A DNA stretch of 64,000 bases from JAKPAM01 sp047601745 (GTDB lineage: Bacteria > Pseudomonadota > Gammaproteobacteria > Burkholderiales > Burkholderiaceae_E), in assembly GCA_047601745.1 (NCBI GenBank), contig JASGIS010000001.1, forward strand, positions 2,914,001-2,978,000. The letters run 5' to 3'. Below the pieces are notes generated by a model. The model was not told where the DNA came from. It worked only from the letters and a program-made list of their open reading frames with translations, and did not search any database. A program made the position numbers and the translations under genes. Below, one piece after another: positions 26,413-35,871 of this stretch. Position 1 is the stretch's first letter; each line of letters opens with the position of its first letter.

Positions 26413-28290
26413 TCAAGGAGCCGGGCTCGCCTCGACATCGAGTCCCCCGCCCGACTGCAAGGGCCTGCCGTCGCCGGTGAGGATGACGGGCTTGATTTCG
26501 AACATCTGCGGCACATTGAACGGCGATTCCTCTCCACCCGGCGCGATCGCCTGCATCCGCAGGTAATACCGCCCGGGCTGCAGATGGTCGAGGACGAGCT
26601 GCGGTCGATCGACCTCGATCACCCGGGGCGACCGGAACTCGGGGTCGTTCGCGAGCTGCAGGCGGTAGCGCTGGCCGGGCTGACCCAGCCATCGTACCGA
26701 CATCCGATCATGCGCGTCGACGTTCATGCTCGGCTGCGGCGGGCCCGGATACCAGACGAACCGGCTCTGCGCGAACGGGCCGACGCTTCCGTCGGGTCCG
26801 ACCGAAGCGACCCGCCAGTAGCGGACCAGAGGCTTGTCGCCGCCGGCCCGGATGTCCAGGCTGGTCCGCGAACCGACGACCGTTTCGGCGGCCAGCAGCG
26901 TGGCGAACGCCGGGTCGGCCGCCAGCTCGATCCTGAACCGGTCGATGCCCAGCGGTATCGACCATTCGAAATTGACCTGGTCGCCGAACACCGCGCCGTC
27001 GTCGATCGGCCGGCCCACGGTCGGCGGCAGCGGCCGGGCCTGGACGTCGATGGTCGCACGGGCCGGCAGGCCTTCGAGGCCGGACGCGGCGATCGGCCGC
27101 ACTTCGATCTGATGCCGGCCGTCGTCGAGCGTCGTCAGATCGATCCGGGGTTCGTCGACGACGCGCGACGCGACCAGCGTCAGGTCCTGCCGGCGAAGCG
27201 AGTCGGCCAGCGGTTCGGGCGCGCCCGGATCGGTCGGCGCGGCCGCCGGCGGCGGCGAGCCGTTCGGACGGGCGTTCTCGCGGTTGATCTCGATCCGGTA
27301 GCGCGCCGCGCCGGCGACCGGCGGGAACGCGAGCGTCTGCTGCGTCTGGCGGATCGTGTCCGGCAGCCCGTGCAGGTCGACCGCGGGCAGCAGCGCCTCC
27401 TGCGCGATGCCCTTGGCCGGATCGGCGATCGCGCCGAAGCCCGGCAGCAGCACGATGTCCCGGATCTGGGGCGCGGACCGCTGTCCGTGCGCCGGTTGCT
27501 GGAAGAGACGCCAGTCGACGCCGCCTTCGAGAACCTCGGCCGCGGCGGTCGTCTCGCCGGAGGCCACGCGGAACAAGGTGCCGCGCACGGCGGCGGTGGC
27601 GACCCGCGTGCGGATCGACAGCGGTTTGGGCCGCTGCGTGGCGGCCGAGGTCTCGACCCGGCCGCGTTCGAGCAGCGCGCGGGCTTCGATCGCATGGTCG
27701 TCGTGATACCGGCGCAGGCGCTCCAGGCGCAGCCGGCTGGCCGGTTCGAGGCGCAGCACCGAGCCGTCGGTCAGGCGCAGCACGACGACTGAGTGATCGG
27801 AGGTCTCGATCACTCCGGCTTCGCGGACCAGATCGCCGGCGGCGATCGGTTTGCCGTCGATCCGGCTGTCCGGATCCCCGCGCAGCACGATCGCGACGTC
27901 CGCCTCGCCCTTGACCAGCGAATACGGGATGCGCAGCTCGGTGCCCGGCACCAGCTTGCGCGGCGACTGGATCCCGTTGAGGCGCTGCACGACGACCCAG
28001 TTGGACGGGCGCTCGAGCAGGCGCCTGCCGATGCCCAGCAGCGTGTCGCCGGGTTCGATCGTATAGCGCAGCGCGGGAGGCGGCGGGGCCGGCGGCGCCG
28101 GCGGCGCGGCATCGGCCGCGCCGGGCGCCAGGCCGAACCACAGCACCGCCGCCAGGACGGCGGCACGCGCGGGCGCCCGGACGCCAGCCGCGAAAGAGGG
28201 CGTCGAGCCACCGCCTTCTCGTGGACCTTCGTCGAACACGGGGATCATCGAGTCAGGGGCGCCATCGGCCGTCGGCGGCCGTGGCAGCAT
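26413..28290 (-). CDS. FecR-domain protein with LysM, periplasmic partner of the CHASE2 kinase
   Basis: This secreted protein has about 625 residues. A hydrophobic signal lies at about 42-62. A LysM-type module (YTIEPGDTLLGIGRRLL, LNGIQSPRKLVPGTELRIP) suggests peptidoglycan binding. A FecR domain follows with its signature around VATAAVRGTLFRVASG...AEVLEGGVDW, then fibronectin-like beta repeats to the C-terminus. There is no transmembrane helix apart from the signal. In ferric-citrate-type systems FecR spans the membrane, so this soluble form must signal differently, plausibly by touching the CHASE2 domain of the next gene product. The start is uncertain (28290 or 28248). Confidence 0.85.
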   Translation of the reverse strand: MLPRPPTADGAPDSMIPVFDEGPREGGGSTPSFAAGVRAPARAAVLAAVLWFGLAPGAADAAPPAPPAPPPPALRYTIEPGDTLLGIGRRLLERPSNWVVVQRLNGIQSPRKLVPGTELRIPYSLVKGEADVAIVLRGDPDSRIDGKPIAAGDLVREAGVIETSDHSVVVLRLTDGSVLRLEPASRLRLERLRRYHDDHAIEARALLERGRVETSAATQRPKPLSIRTRVATAAVRGTLFRVASGETTAAAEVLEGGVDWRLFQQPAHGQRSAPQIRDIVLLPGFGAIADPAKGIAQEALLPAVDLHGLPDTIRQTQQTLAFPPVAGAARYRIEINRENARPNGSPPPAAAPTDPGAPEPLADSLRRQDLTLVASRVVDEPRIDLTTLDDGRHQIEVRPIAASGLEGLPARATIDVQARPLPPTVGRPIDDGAVFGDQVNFEWSIPLGIDRFRIELAADPAFATLLAAETVVGSRTSLDIRAGGDKPLVRYWRVASVGPDGSVGPFAQSRFVWYPGPPQPSMNVDAHDRMSVRWLGQPGQRYRLQLANDPEFRSPRVIEVDRPQLVLDHLQPGRYYLRMQAIAPGGEESPFNVPQMFEIKPVILTGDGRPLQSGGGLDVEASPAP

Positions 28291-28308
28291 GCATCGCGGC
28301 GGGCGATG

Positions 28309-29022
28309 TCAGGCCTGCTTCTCGAGCAGGGCCGTGGCGCCGAGTTGCTCGAGGCGATAGCCGTAGCTGTAGACCGGTGCCAGCAGGAAACCGAATTCGG
28401 GCCGCAGTTCGAGCTTGGTGCGCACGCGCGACACGTGGGTGTCCATCGTCCGCGACGGCACTTCGCTGCCGCGTCCCCAGACCATCTCGCGGATGTGGCC
28501 GCGCGACAACGGCCGGCCGATGTTGCGCAGCAGCAGCAGCGCGAGCTGGAATTCCTTCTGCGTGAGTTCGACCGGCTGGTTGTCGCGCCAGACTTCGTGC
28601 GTGCGCGTATCGAGGCGGAACGGGCCGAGCTCGAACACGCGGTCGGCCTCGGGCTGCGGCATCGCGCGGCGCAGCAGAGCACGCACTCGCGCGATCAGTT
28701 CGCCCGAGCGCACCGGCTTGACCATGTAGTCGTCGGCTCCGGTCTCGAGCGCCTCGACGACGTCCCGTTCGGAATCGCGCGACGTGATGAACAGCACCGG
28801 CGGCGTCATGCCCGAATGCGCGCGAACCTGCTTGAGCACCTCGATGCCGGGGATGTCGGGCATCAGCCAGTCGACGACCAGCAGATCGAAACTCTCGCGC
28901 TTCAGGTCGAACAACAGATCCTTCGACAGCGCGTAGGCGTGGCAGGAGAATCCGGCTTCTGTCAGCGTACTCGCGGTTGCGCCAAGGTGATGCTCGTCAT
29001 CGTCCAAAAGTGCGACACGCAT
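28309..29022 (-). CDS. OmpR-family response regulator
   Basis: This 237-residue regulator has a receiver domain with acidic pocket LLDDDE, phospho-acceptor Asp51 in VVDWLMPD, Thr/Ser in FITS and Lys in YMVKPV. It also has a winged-helix DNA-binding domain (ELTQKEFQLALLLLRNIGRPLSR, VSRVRTKLE, YGYRLE). It is the first gene of the operon that continues with FecR/LysM and the CHASE2 kinase, so the sensory proteins lie downstream of their output. A promoter candidate lies about 150 bp upstream. Confidence 0.93.
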   Translation of the reverse strand: MRVALLDDDEHHLGATASTLTEAGFSCHAYALSKDLLFDLKRESFDLLVVDWLMPDIPGIEVLKQVRAHSGMTPPVLFITSRDSERDVVEALETGADDYMVKPVRSGELIARVRALLRRAMPQPEADRVFELGPFRLDTRTHEVWRDNQPVELTQKEFQLALLLLRNIGRPLSRGHIREMVWGRGSEVPSRTMDTHVSRVRTKLELRPEFGFLLAPVYSYGYRLEQLGATALLEKQA

Positions 29023-29168
29023 GATGGTTCCGGGCTCCAGTCGATCGGTACGACGACGTTGGTGGACGTCGGTCGCCAGGGTTACAGGCGAGAGGCGGGC
29101 TTGCGGCTGCGTCTCGCTACTGTGCTACGCGCTGTGATGTCACGCGCCGTTTCGAAGTCGAATCGAGT

Positions 29169-29198
29169 GTATCAAGGGGCCACGGCAAGGGGTTTCAA
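29169..29198 (-). promoter_or_regulatory. candidate sigma70 promoter of the response regulator operon
   Basis: TTGAAA (29198-29193) is separated by 18 bp from TGATAC (29174-29169) on the minus strand, in a relatively AT-rich 266 bp gap between ilvA and the regulator. It would give a leader of about 140 nt. Confidence 0.35.
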
Positions 29199-29288
29199 TT
29201 CCGGTGACACAATTCTTGCGATTCGTTAAATCCGACGGACGTCGATATTTGGGTCGGCGAACGGTCGAAACAAGCCAATAAAAATACG

Positions 29289-30806
29289 CTAAGGCGCCGC
29301 CAGAAACAATCGGTAAGCGGGATTCCAGCTCTCGTCGGTATACGGGTAGCCCAATTGAGTTAGAAACCGTTGGAACGACGATTGATCGCCAGGCGGCACC
29401 TGCAGACCCACGAGGATCCGCCCGTAGTCTGCGCCGTGATTGCGGTAGTGGAACAAGGAGATATTCCACTCCGGATCCATCTGGGTCAGGAAACGCATCA
29501 ATGCGCCGGGGCGCTCCGGAAACGTGAAGCCATACACCTGTTCGTCGCGCGCCAGCGGCGAATGGCCGCCGACCAGGTGCCGCAGGTGCAGCTTGGCCAG
29601 TTCGTCGTCGGTCAGGTCCAGCGTCGCGAAGCCGGCGTGCTCGAACTGCCGGGCGATCTGCGTGGCTTCGCTGCGCTGGTGGATCTGGATGCCGACGAAC
29701 AGGTGGGCCTCGGCCGGGTCGGCGATCCGGTAGTTGAACTCGGTGACGTTGCGATCGCCGACCGCCGCGCAGAAGCGGCGGAAGCTGCCGCGCGCCTCGG
29801 GGATCGTCACCGCGAACACCGCTTCGCGCTGCTCGCCGATCTCGGCGCGCTCGGACACGAAGCGCAGGCGGTCGAAGTTCATGTTGGCGCCGCTGGTGAT
29901 CGCGACCAGCGTCTGGCCGCGGATGCCCGCGCGTTCGACGTAGGCCTTGGCGCCGGCCACCGCCAGCGCGCCCGACGGCTCGAGGATCGAGCGCGTGTCC
30001 TGGAACACGTCCTTGATCGCCGCGCAGGTCGCGTCGGTGTCGACGGTGACGATGTCGTCGACGAACTCGCGAGCGAGCCGGAACGTCTCCTCGCCGACCA
30101 GCTTGACCGCGGTGCCGTCGGCGAACAGGCCCACGTCGGGCAGCTCGACCCGGTGGCCGGCGCGAAGCGATTGCGCCATCGCGTCCGAATCGATCGACTG
30201 CACGCCGATGATGCGCACCTGCGGCGCCAGTTGCTTGACGAACGCTGCCACGCCGGCGATCAGGCCGCCGCCGCCGATCGGCACGAAGATCGCGTGGACC
30301 GGCTGCTGGTGCTGGCGCAGGATCTCCATGCCGATCGTGCCCTGGCCGGCGATCACGTCCGGGTCGTCGAACGGATGGACGAAGGTCAGGCGTTCGGTCT
30401 GCTGCAGGTCGACCGCGTAGCCGTAGGCGTCCGAATACGATTCGCCGTGCAGGTGGACCTCGCCGCCGCGCCGGCGCACCGCCTCGATCTTGACCTGGGG
30501 AGTCGTGATCGGCATCACGATGACGGCGCGGCAGCCGAGCCGCTGGCCGGCCAGCGCGACGCCCTGCGCGTGATTGCCCGCCGACGCGGTGATCACGCCG
30601 CGGGCGCGCTCGTCGGGCGACAGGTTGACCATCTTGTTGTACGCCCCGCGCAGCTTGAACGAGAACACCGGCTGCAGGTCTTCGCGCTTGAGGAGCAGAT
30701 GGTTGTCCAGGCGGCTGGACAGCAAGGGGGCGGTTTCGAGCGGGCTTTCCAGCGCCACGTCATAGACGCGCGCGGTCAGCACCCGCTTCAGGTATTCGGT
30801 CGACAT
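29289..30806 (-). CDS. ilvA: threonine ammonia-lyase, biosynthetic
   Basis: This PLP enzyme deaminates threonine to 2-oxobutanoate, the first step towards isoleucine. Lys51 in FSFKLRGAYNKM forms the Schiff base; SAGNHAQGVAL and the glycine-rich PIGGGGLIAG phosphate loop are present. Two ACT-like regulatory domains fill residues 330-505 (RPGALMRFL and similar), the long biosynthetic form that is feedback-inhibited by isoleucine. Full length is 505 residues. Confidence 0.95.
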   Translation of the reverse strand: MSTEYLKRVLTARVYDVALESPLETAPLLSSRLDNHLLLKREDLQPVFSFKLRGAYNKMVNLSPDERARGVITASAGNHAQGVALAGQRLGCRAVIVMPITTPQVKIEAVRRRGGEVHLHGESYSDAYGYAVDLQQTERLTFVHPFDDPDVIAGQGTIGMEILRQHQQPVHAIFVPIGGGGLIAGVAAFVKQLAPQVRIIGVQSIDSDAMAQSLRAGHRVELPDVGLFADGTAVKLVGEETFRLAREFVDDIVTVDTDATCAAIKDVFQDTRSILEPSGALAVAGAKAYVERAGIRGQTLVAITSGANMNFDRLRFVSERAEIGEQREAVFAVTIPEARGSFRRFCAAVGDRNVTEFNYRIADPAEAHLFVGIQIHQRSEATQIARQFEHAGFATLDLTDDELAKLHLRHLVGGHSPLARDEQVYGFTFPERPGALMRFLTQMDPEWNISLFHYRNHGADYGRILVGLQVPPGDQSSFQRFLTQLGYPYTDESWNPAYRLFLAAP

Positions 30807-30910
30807 CGGGGCGAGGGGCGGCGCGCCGTGGCCGGCGCGCTCGGATGGGCAACTCCGCGATTCTACCGCCGCGCTCGGCCGGCGCGCGGACGGCGTCGGC
30901 CCGGATCCTG

Positions 30911-30916
30911 TACGCT
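30911..30916 (+). promoter_or_regulatory. -10-like hexamer 6 nt before the YqaA-family start
   Basis: TACGCT ends 6 nt before GTG 30923 with no Shine-Dalgarno in between. This is compatible with a leaderless transcript, the geometry shared with three other genes here. Confidence 0.3.
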
Positions 30917-30922
30917 GCGCGC

Positions 30923-31417
30923 GTGGAATCGCTCGTCTCCTCGCTGATCAACTGGTTCGCGCTGCCCGCCAACGGGCTCAGTTCGGTATTCGTCATCTCG
31001 CTGGTGTCGGCGACGCTGCTGCCGCTGGGGTCCGAGCCGGCGGTGTTCGGCTACGCGCGGCTCAATCCCGACCAGTTCTGGCTCGTGATCGCGGTCGCCA
31101 CGCTGGGCAACACGCTGGGCGGCGCGATCGACTACGCGCTCGGCCGCGGCGCCAAGGCGACGATCGCCCCGCAGCGGCAGGACCGCTATCTGCGCTGGCT
31201 CGAACGCTTCGGCGCGCGGACGATGCTGCTGTCGTGGCTGCCGGTCATCGGCGATCCGCTGTGCACGCTGGCCGGCTGGGCGCGCCTGCCGTTCTGGCCG
31301 TCGGTGGCCTGGATGGCCGTCGGCAAGGCGCTGCGCTACACGACGATGACGGCGGCGCTGCTGTGGGTGCCCGATGCGTGGTGGATGCGGCTGCTCGGTC
31401 CGCTGATCAACGGCTAG
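30923..31417 (+). CDS. YqaA-family integral membrane protein
   Basis: This inner-membrane protein of about 164 residues is related to the SNARE-associated/DedA group. Hydrophobic segments with the family motifs ATLLPLGSEPA, TLGNTLGGAIDYALGRG and WLPVIGDPLCTLAGWARLPFW are visible. The start GTG 30923 (VESLVSSLINWF) fits the family's length; ATG 30845 upstream would add an Arg/Ser-rich stretch unlike it. The gene diverges from ilvA and precedes the DUF3683 gene. Confidence 0.87.
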   Translation: MESLVSSLINWFALPANGLSSVFVISLVSATLLPLGSEPAVFGYARLNPDQFWLVIAVATLGNTLGGAIDYALGRGAKATIAPQRQDRYLRWLERFGARTMLLSWLPVIGDPLCTLAGWARLPFWPSVAWMAVGKALRYTTMTAALLWVPDAWWMRLLGPLING

Positions 31418-31440
31418 GATCGGTCCGTTCGAAAAGCCCG

Positions 31441-31595
31441 GGTCCGGATCCGGATCCGGGGCCGAGGTCGGGGCTGGGACTGGAGCTGGAGCTGGGCCGG
31501 GGCCGGGGCCGGGGCCGAGGCCGAGCCGAGCCGAGCCGAGCCGAGCCGAGCCGAGCCGAGCCGAGCCGAGCCGAGCAGAGCAGAGCAGAGCAGAG
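31441..31595. repeat. compound array: 14 six-bp units running into 15 five-bp units
   Basis: 31441-31524 is in 6-bp register (GGTCCG, GATCCG, GAGCTG, GGCCGG...). From 31521 the register changes to 5 bp: eleven CCGAG then four CAGAG units. It lies in the 264 bp gap between the YqaA-family gene and the DUF3683 gene. A pure pentanucleotide run is prone to slippage; it lies outside coding sequence. Confidence 0.92.
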
Positions 31596-31630
31596 GGGCG
31601 CCGGCGACCGGGCGCGGCCGGCGCGCACCG

Positions 31631-31671
31631 GCGTGGGGAGCCGCAAGGTAGCGTGGGGGAGCCGCACGGTA
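31631..31671 (+). repeat. tandem duplication of 20/21 bp just before the DUF3683 start
   Basis: GCGTGGGGAGCCGCAAGGTA (31631-31650) is followed directly by a 21-bp copy with one inserted G and one A-to-C change (31651-31671). The second copy runs into the -10-like TAAAAT. Confidence 0.85.
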
Positions 31672-31675
31672 AAAT
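31670..31675 (+). promoter_or_regulatory. -10 element TAAAAT 6 nt before the DUF3683 gene start
   Basis: TAAAAT matches the sigma70 -10 at five of six positions and ends 6 nt before ATG 31682. No Shine-Dalgarno lies between them, so the mRNA may be leaderless. The -35 region is not recognisable. Confidence 0.45.
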
Positions 31676-31681
31676 CCCGCC

Positions 31682-34600
31682 ATGAACGCCCATGCTCCGC
31701 TGCCCGCTCCCTCGCTCGATTCGCTTGCCGATGCGCCGCCGCGCCTGCGCGAGATCCCGTACAACTACACGTCGTTCTCCGATCGCGAGATCGTCGTGCG
31801 GCTGCTCGGAGAATCGGCATGGCAGATCCTCGGCGAGCTGCGCGCCGAGCGTCGGACCGGCCGATCGGCGCGGATGCTGTTCGAGGTGCTCGGCGACATC
31901 TGGGCGGTCCAGCGCAATCCTTATCTCGAAGACGACCTGCTCGACAACCCGCAGCGCCTGCGGCAACTCGTCGGCGCGCTGCGTCACCGGCTGAACGAGA
32001 TCGACAAGCGGCGCCGGCTCGATGCCGAGGCCGATCCGTCCGGCGCCGACGACGGCAGCGCGCTGCGCAGCGCACGCGTCGAGCGGCTGCTGGCCGCGGC
32101 CGCGCAGGCGGTCGGCGAGTTCGAGGCGCGGTTCGCGCAGACGGCCGGGCTGCGCAAGCGCGCGCTGCGCGCGCTCGCCGCGCATACGGCGCGCGACAAC
32201 ATCAAGTTCGACGCGCTGTCGCGCGTCTCGCACGTCACCGACGCGACCGACTGGCGCATCGAGTTTCCGTTCGTCGTGCTGACGCCCGATACCGAGACCG
32301 AGATCGCCGGCCTGGTCGCCCGCTGCATCGAGCTGGGATTGACGATCATCCCGCGCGGCGGCGGCACCGGCTACACCGGCGGCGCGATCCCGATGACGCC
32401 GATGACGGCGGTCATCAACACCGAGAAGCTCGAAGGGCTGGGGCCGGTCGAGCGCGGGCCGCTGCCCGGCGTCGCCGGCGAGGTCACGACGATCTTCGCC
32501 GAGGCCGGCGTCGTCACGCGCCGCGTCACCGACGCGGCCGAGGCCGCCGGCCGCGTGTTCGCGGTCGACCCGACCTCGCTCGACGCGTCGTGCATCGGCG
32601 GCAACATCGCGATGAACGCCGGCGGCAAGAAGGCCGTGTTGTGGGGCACGGCGCTGGACAACCTGGTCTGGTGGCGGATGGTCGATCCGGACGGCAACTG
32701 GCTCGAGGTCACGCGCATCGGCCATAACCTGGGCAAGATCCACGACGATCCGTTGGCCGTGTTCACGCTGTGCTGGTACGCGCCGGCGCAGCTCGGCGGC
32801 GACGGCCGGATGCACGGCGAGCCGATCCGTTCGCGGCGGCTCGAGATCGAAGGCCGGCGGTTCCGCAAGGAGGGGCTCGGCAAGGACGTCACCGACAAGT
32901 TCCTGGCCGGATTGCCGGGCGTGCAGAAGGAAGGCTGCGACGGCCTGATCACGTCGGCGCGCTGGGTGCTGCACCGGATGCCCGCGCATACGCGAACGGT
33001 CTGCCTCGAGTTCTTCGGCCAGCCCAAGGACGCGGTGCCGTCGATCGTCGAGATCAAGTCCTATCTGGACGGCCTGGCCCGCGAGGCCGCGCCCGGCGGC
33101 CGGCGCGACGCCGAGCACGTGCCGGTGATCCTCGCCGGCCTCGAGCACCTGGACGAACGTTATCTGCGCGCGGTCGGCTACGTGACCAAGTCGCGCCGCG
33201 GCGGCCTGCCGAAGATGGTGCTGATCGGCGACATCGTCGGCGACGACGAGAACGCGGTCGCGCGCGCCACTTCCGAGGTCGTGCGGCTGGCCAACGGCCG
33301 CGCCGGCGAGGGCTTCGTCGCGATCTCGCCGCAGGCGCGCAAGACGTTCTGGGCCGACCGCTCGCGCACGGCGGCGATCGCGCGCCATACCAACGCGTTC
33401 AAGATCAACGAGGACGTCGTCATTCCGCTGCCGCGGATGGGCGAGTACACCGACGGCATCGAGCGGATCAACATCGAACTGTCGACGCGCAACAAGCTGC
33501 GCCTGCTCGACGAGTTGGCGCGCTGGGTGGCCACGCCGGTCGCGCAATTGCCGATCGGCCACATCGCAGACATGGACGTGCGCGAGCTGCTGGCCGACGG
33601 CGACGCCGCGCCGGTGCCGTCGGCCGCGGGCGGTGGGGCAGGTGGGGCAGGTGGGGCAGGCGGGGCAGGCGGCGGGGCGGTCGGCACCGGCGGATCGCCG
33701 GCCGGCGTCGACGCGCCCGGCGATCCGGCGATGACGACGACCCAGTTGCTCGAGGCCCGGCTGCAGCAGGCCGCCGAACTGCTCGCGTACACGCGCCGCC
33801 GCTGGCAATGGCTGCTCGACAACATCGACCGGCCGCTGGCCGACGCGCGCGGCGGTCTGGCCGGCGTCGGCCTCGGCCACCTGCTGGCCGACGTCGACGC
33901 GCGCCTGGCCGACGATCCGCACCAGCCGCTGTTCCGGATGCTGCAGGATCGCAGCATCCGCGTGTCGTGGAAGGTCGAGGTGCGCGCGCCGCTGGCACGG
34001 ATCTTCCAGGGCCGCGCGTTCGTGCCGCTGCTCGAGGCCTGCGACGACGTGCACCGGCGCGTGCTGCGCAGCCGCGTGTTCGTCGCGTTGCACATGCACG
34101 CCGGCGACGGCAACGTGCACACGAACATCCCGGTCAACTCCGACGATTACCGGATGCTGAAGGAGGCCGAAGCGGCCGTCGCGCGGATCATGGCGCTGGC
34201 CCGTTCGCTCGACGGCGTGATCTCCGGCGAGCACGGCATCGGCCTGACCAAGCTCGAGTTCCTGCACGACGACGAGATCAGCGCGTTCCGCGACTACAAG
34301 CAGCGCGTCGATCCGAACGGTCACTTCAACCGCGGCAAGCTGATGCCGGGCGCGGACCTGCGCCACGCGTACACGCCGTCGTTCGGGCTGATGGGCGCCG
34401 AATCGCTGATCCTGCAGCAGTCGGACATCGGCTCGATCTCCGATTCGATCAAGGACTGCCTGCGCTGCGGCAAGTGCAAGCCGGTGTGCTCGACGCACGT
34501 GCCGCGCGGCAACCTGCTCTATTCGCCGCGCAACAAGATCCTGGCGACGTCGCTGCTGGTCGAGGCGTTCCTGTACGAGGAGCAGACGCGCCGCGGCGTG

Positions 34601-35869
34601 TCGATCCGGCACTGGGACGAATTCTCGGACGTCGCCGACCATTGCACGGTCTGCCACAAGTGCGAGACGCCTTGCCCGGTCGACATCGATTTCGGCGACG
34701 TGACGATGAACATGCGCAACCTGTTGCGCAAGATGGGCAAGAAGAAGTTCAACGCCGGCAACGCCGCGGCGATGTTCTTCCTGAACGCGACCGATCCGCA
34801 GACGATCAAGGCGACGCGCGCCGCGATGGTCGGTGTCGGCTACAAGGCGCAGCGGCTGGCGGCCGACCTGCTCAAGCCGCTGGCGCGCGCGCAGATCCAG
34901 CGCCCTCCGGCCACCGTCGGGCGCGCGCCGATCAAGGAGCAGATCGTCCACTTCGTCAATCGCAAGATGCCGGGCAATCTGCCGAAGAAGACGGCGCGCG
35001 CGCTGCTCGACATCGAGGATCATCGCTACGTGCCGATCATCCGCGATCCGGCGCGCACGACGGCGATGAGCGAGGCCGTGTTCTATTTCCCGGGCTGCGG
35101 TTCCGAGCGGCTGTTCTCGCAGGTCGGGTTGGCCACGCAGGCGATGCTGTGGCAGGTCGGCGTGCAGACCGTGCTGCCGCCCGGCTACCTGTGCTGCGGA
35201 TATCCGCAGCGCGGCTCGGGGCAGTTCGACAAGGCCGAGAAGATCATCACCGACAACCGCGTGCTGTTCCATCGCGTCGCGACGACCTTGAACTACCTGG
35301 ACATCAAGACCGTCGTCGTCAGTTGCGGCACCTGCTACGACCAGCTCGCCGGCTACCAGTTCGACCGGATCTTTCCGGGTTGCCGCATCGTCGACATCCA
35401 CGAGTACCTGATGGAGAAGGGTGTTCGGCTCGAAGGCGTGACCGGCACGCGCTACCTGTACCACGATCCCTGTCACAGCCCGATGAAGCAGCACCAGCCG
35501 CTGAAGGTCGTCAACCAGTTGATGAACGCCGAGTTGAACGGCCGCATCGACAACAACGATCGCTGCTGCGGCGAATCCGGCACGCTGGCGGTCACGCGGC
35601 CGGACGTGTCGACGCAGGTGCGGCTGCGCAAGGCCCAGCAGTTGACGCGCGCGACGCAGGCGTTGCGCGCCGATCGGCCGCAGGCGCCGGTCAAGGTGCT
35701 GACGTCGTGCCCGTCCTGCCTGCAGGGGCTGTCGCGCTACCAGGACGAGGTCGGACTGGACGCCGACTACATCGTCGTCGAGATCGCCCGCCACGTGCTC
35801 GGCCAGGACTGGATGGCCCGCTACGTCGCGCAGGCCAACGCGGGTGGGATCGAGCGGGTTCTGGTCTGA
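31682..35869 (+). CDS. DUF3683 FAD-linked oxidase / 4Fe-4S / CCG-domain dehydrogenase
   Basis: This giant 1395-residue flavo-iron-sulfur protein resembles a fusion of D-lactate/glycolate dehydrogenase subunits. An N-terminal DUF3683-type region is followed by an FAD-binding type-4 domain (IIPRGGGTGYTGGAIPM, about 222-238) and an FAD-oxidase C domain. Two 4Fe-4S motifs lie near 926-940 (CLRCGKCKPVC) and 987-1000 (CTVCHKCETPCP). Two CCG motifs near 1170 and 1294 are typical of heterodisulfide-reductase-like domains. A Gly/Ala-rich insertion (about 648-673) encoded by repeats interrupts the oxidase part. The family is common in Burkholderiales next to ilvA; its donor is unknown. The two cytochrome c genes downstream suggest electrons go to the respiratory chain. 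Confidence 0.92.
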   Translation: MNAHAPLPAPSLDSLADAPPRLREIPYNYTSFSDREIVVRLLGESAWQILGELRAERRTGRSARMLFEVLGDIWAVQRNPYLEDDLLDNPQRLRQLVGALRHRLNEIDKRRRLDAEADPSGADDGSALRSARVERLLAAAAQAVGEFEARFAQTAGLRKRALRALAAHTARDNIKFDALSRVSHVTDATDWRIEFPFVVLTPDTETEIAGLVARCIELGLTIIPRGGGTGYTGGAIPMTPMTAVINTEKLEGLGPVERGPLPGVAGEVTTIFAEAGVVTRRVTDAAEAAGRVFAVDPTSLDASCIGGNIAMNAGGKKAVLWGTALDNLVWWRMVDPDGNWLEVTRIGHNLGKIHDDPLAVFTLCWYAPAQLGGDGRMHGEPIRSRRLEIEGRRFRKEGLGKDVTDKFLAGLPGVQKEGCDGLITSARWVLHRMPAHTRTVCLEFFGQPKDAVPSIVEIKSYLDGLAREAAPGGRRDAEHVPVILAGLEHLDERYLRAVGYVTKSRRGGLPKMVLIGDIVGDDENAVARATSEVVRLANGRAGEGFVAISPQARKTFWADRSRTAAIARHTNAFKINEDVVIPLPRMGEYTDGIERINIELSTRNKLRLLDELARWVATPVAQLPIGHIADMDVRELLADGDAAPVPSAAGGGAGGAGGAGGAGGGAVGTGGSPAGVDAPGDPAMTTTQLLEARLQQAAELLAYTRRRWQWLLDNIDRPLADARGGLAGVGLGHLLADVDARLADDPHQPLFRMLQDRSIRVSWKVEVRAPLARIFQGRAFVPLLEACDDVHRRVLRSRVFVALHMHAGDGNVHTNIPVNSDDYRMLKEAEAAVARIMALARSLDGVISGEHGIGLTKLEFLHDDEISAFRDYKQRVDPNGHFNRGKLMPGADLRHAYTPSFGLMGAESLILQQSDIGSISDSIKDCLRCGKCKPVCSTHVPRGNLLYSPRNKILATSLLVEAFLYEEQTRRGVSIRHWDEFSDVADHCTVCHKCETPCPVDIDFGDVTMNMRNLLRKMGKKKFNAGNAAAMFFLNATDPQTIKATRAAMVGVGYKAQRLAADLLKPLARAQIQRPPATVGRAPIKEQIVHFVNRKMPGNLPKKTARALLDIEDHRYVPIIRDPARTTAMSEAVFYFPGCGSERLFSQVGLATQAMLWQVGVQTVLPPGYLCCGYPQRGSGQFDKAEKIITDNRVLFHRVATTLNYLDIKTVVVSCGTCYDQLAGYQFDRIFPGCRIVDIHEYLMEKGVRLEGVTGTRYLYHDPCHSPMKQHQPLKVVNQLMNAELNGRIDNNDRCCGESGTLAVTRPDVSTQVRLRKAQQLTRATQALRADRPQAPVKVLTSCPSCLQGLSRYQDEVGLDADYIVVEIARHVLGQDWMARYVAQANAGGIERVLV

Positions 35870-35871
35870 CG

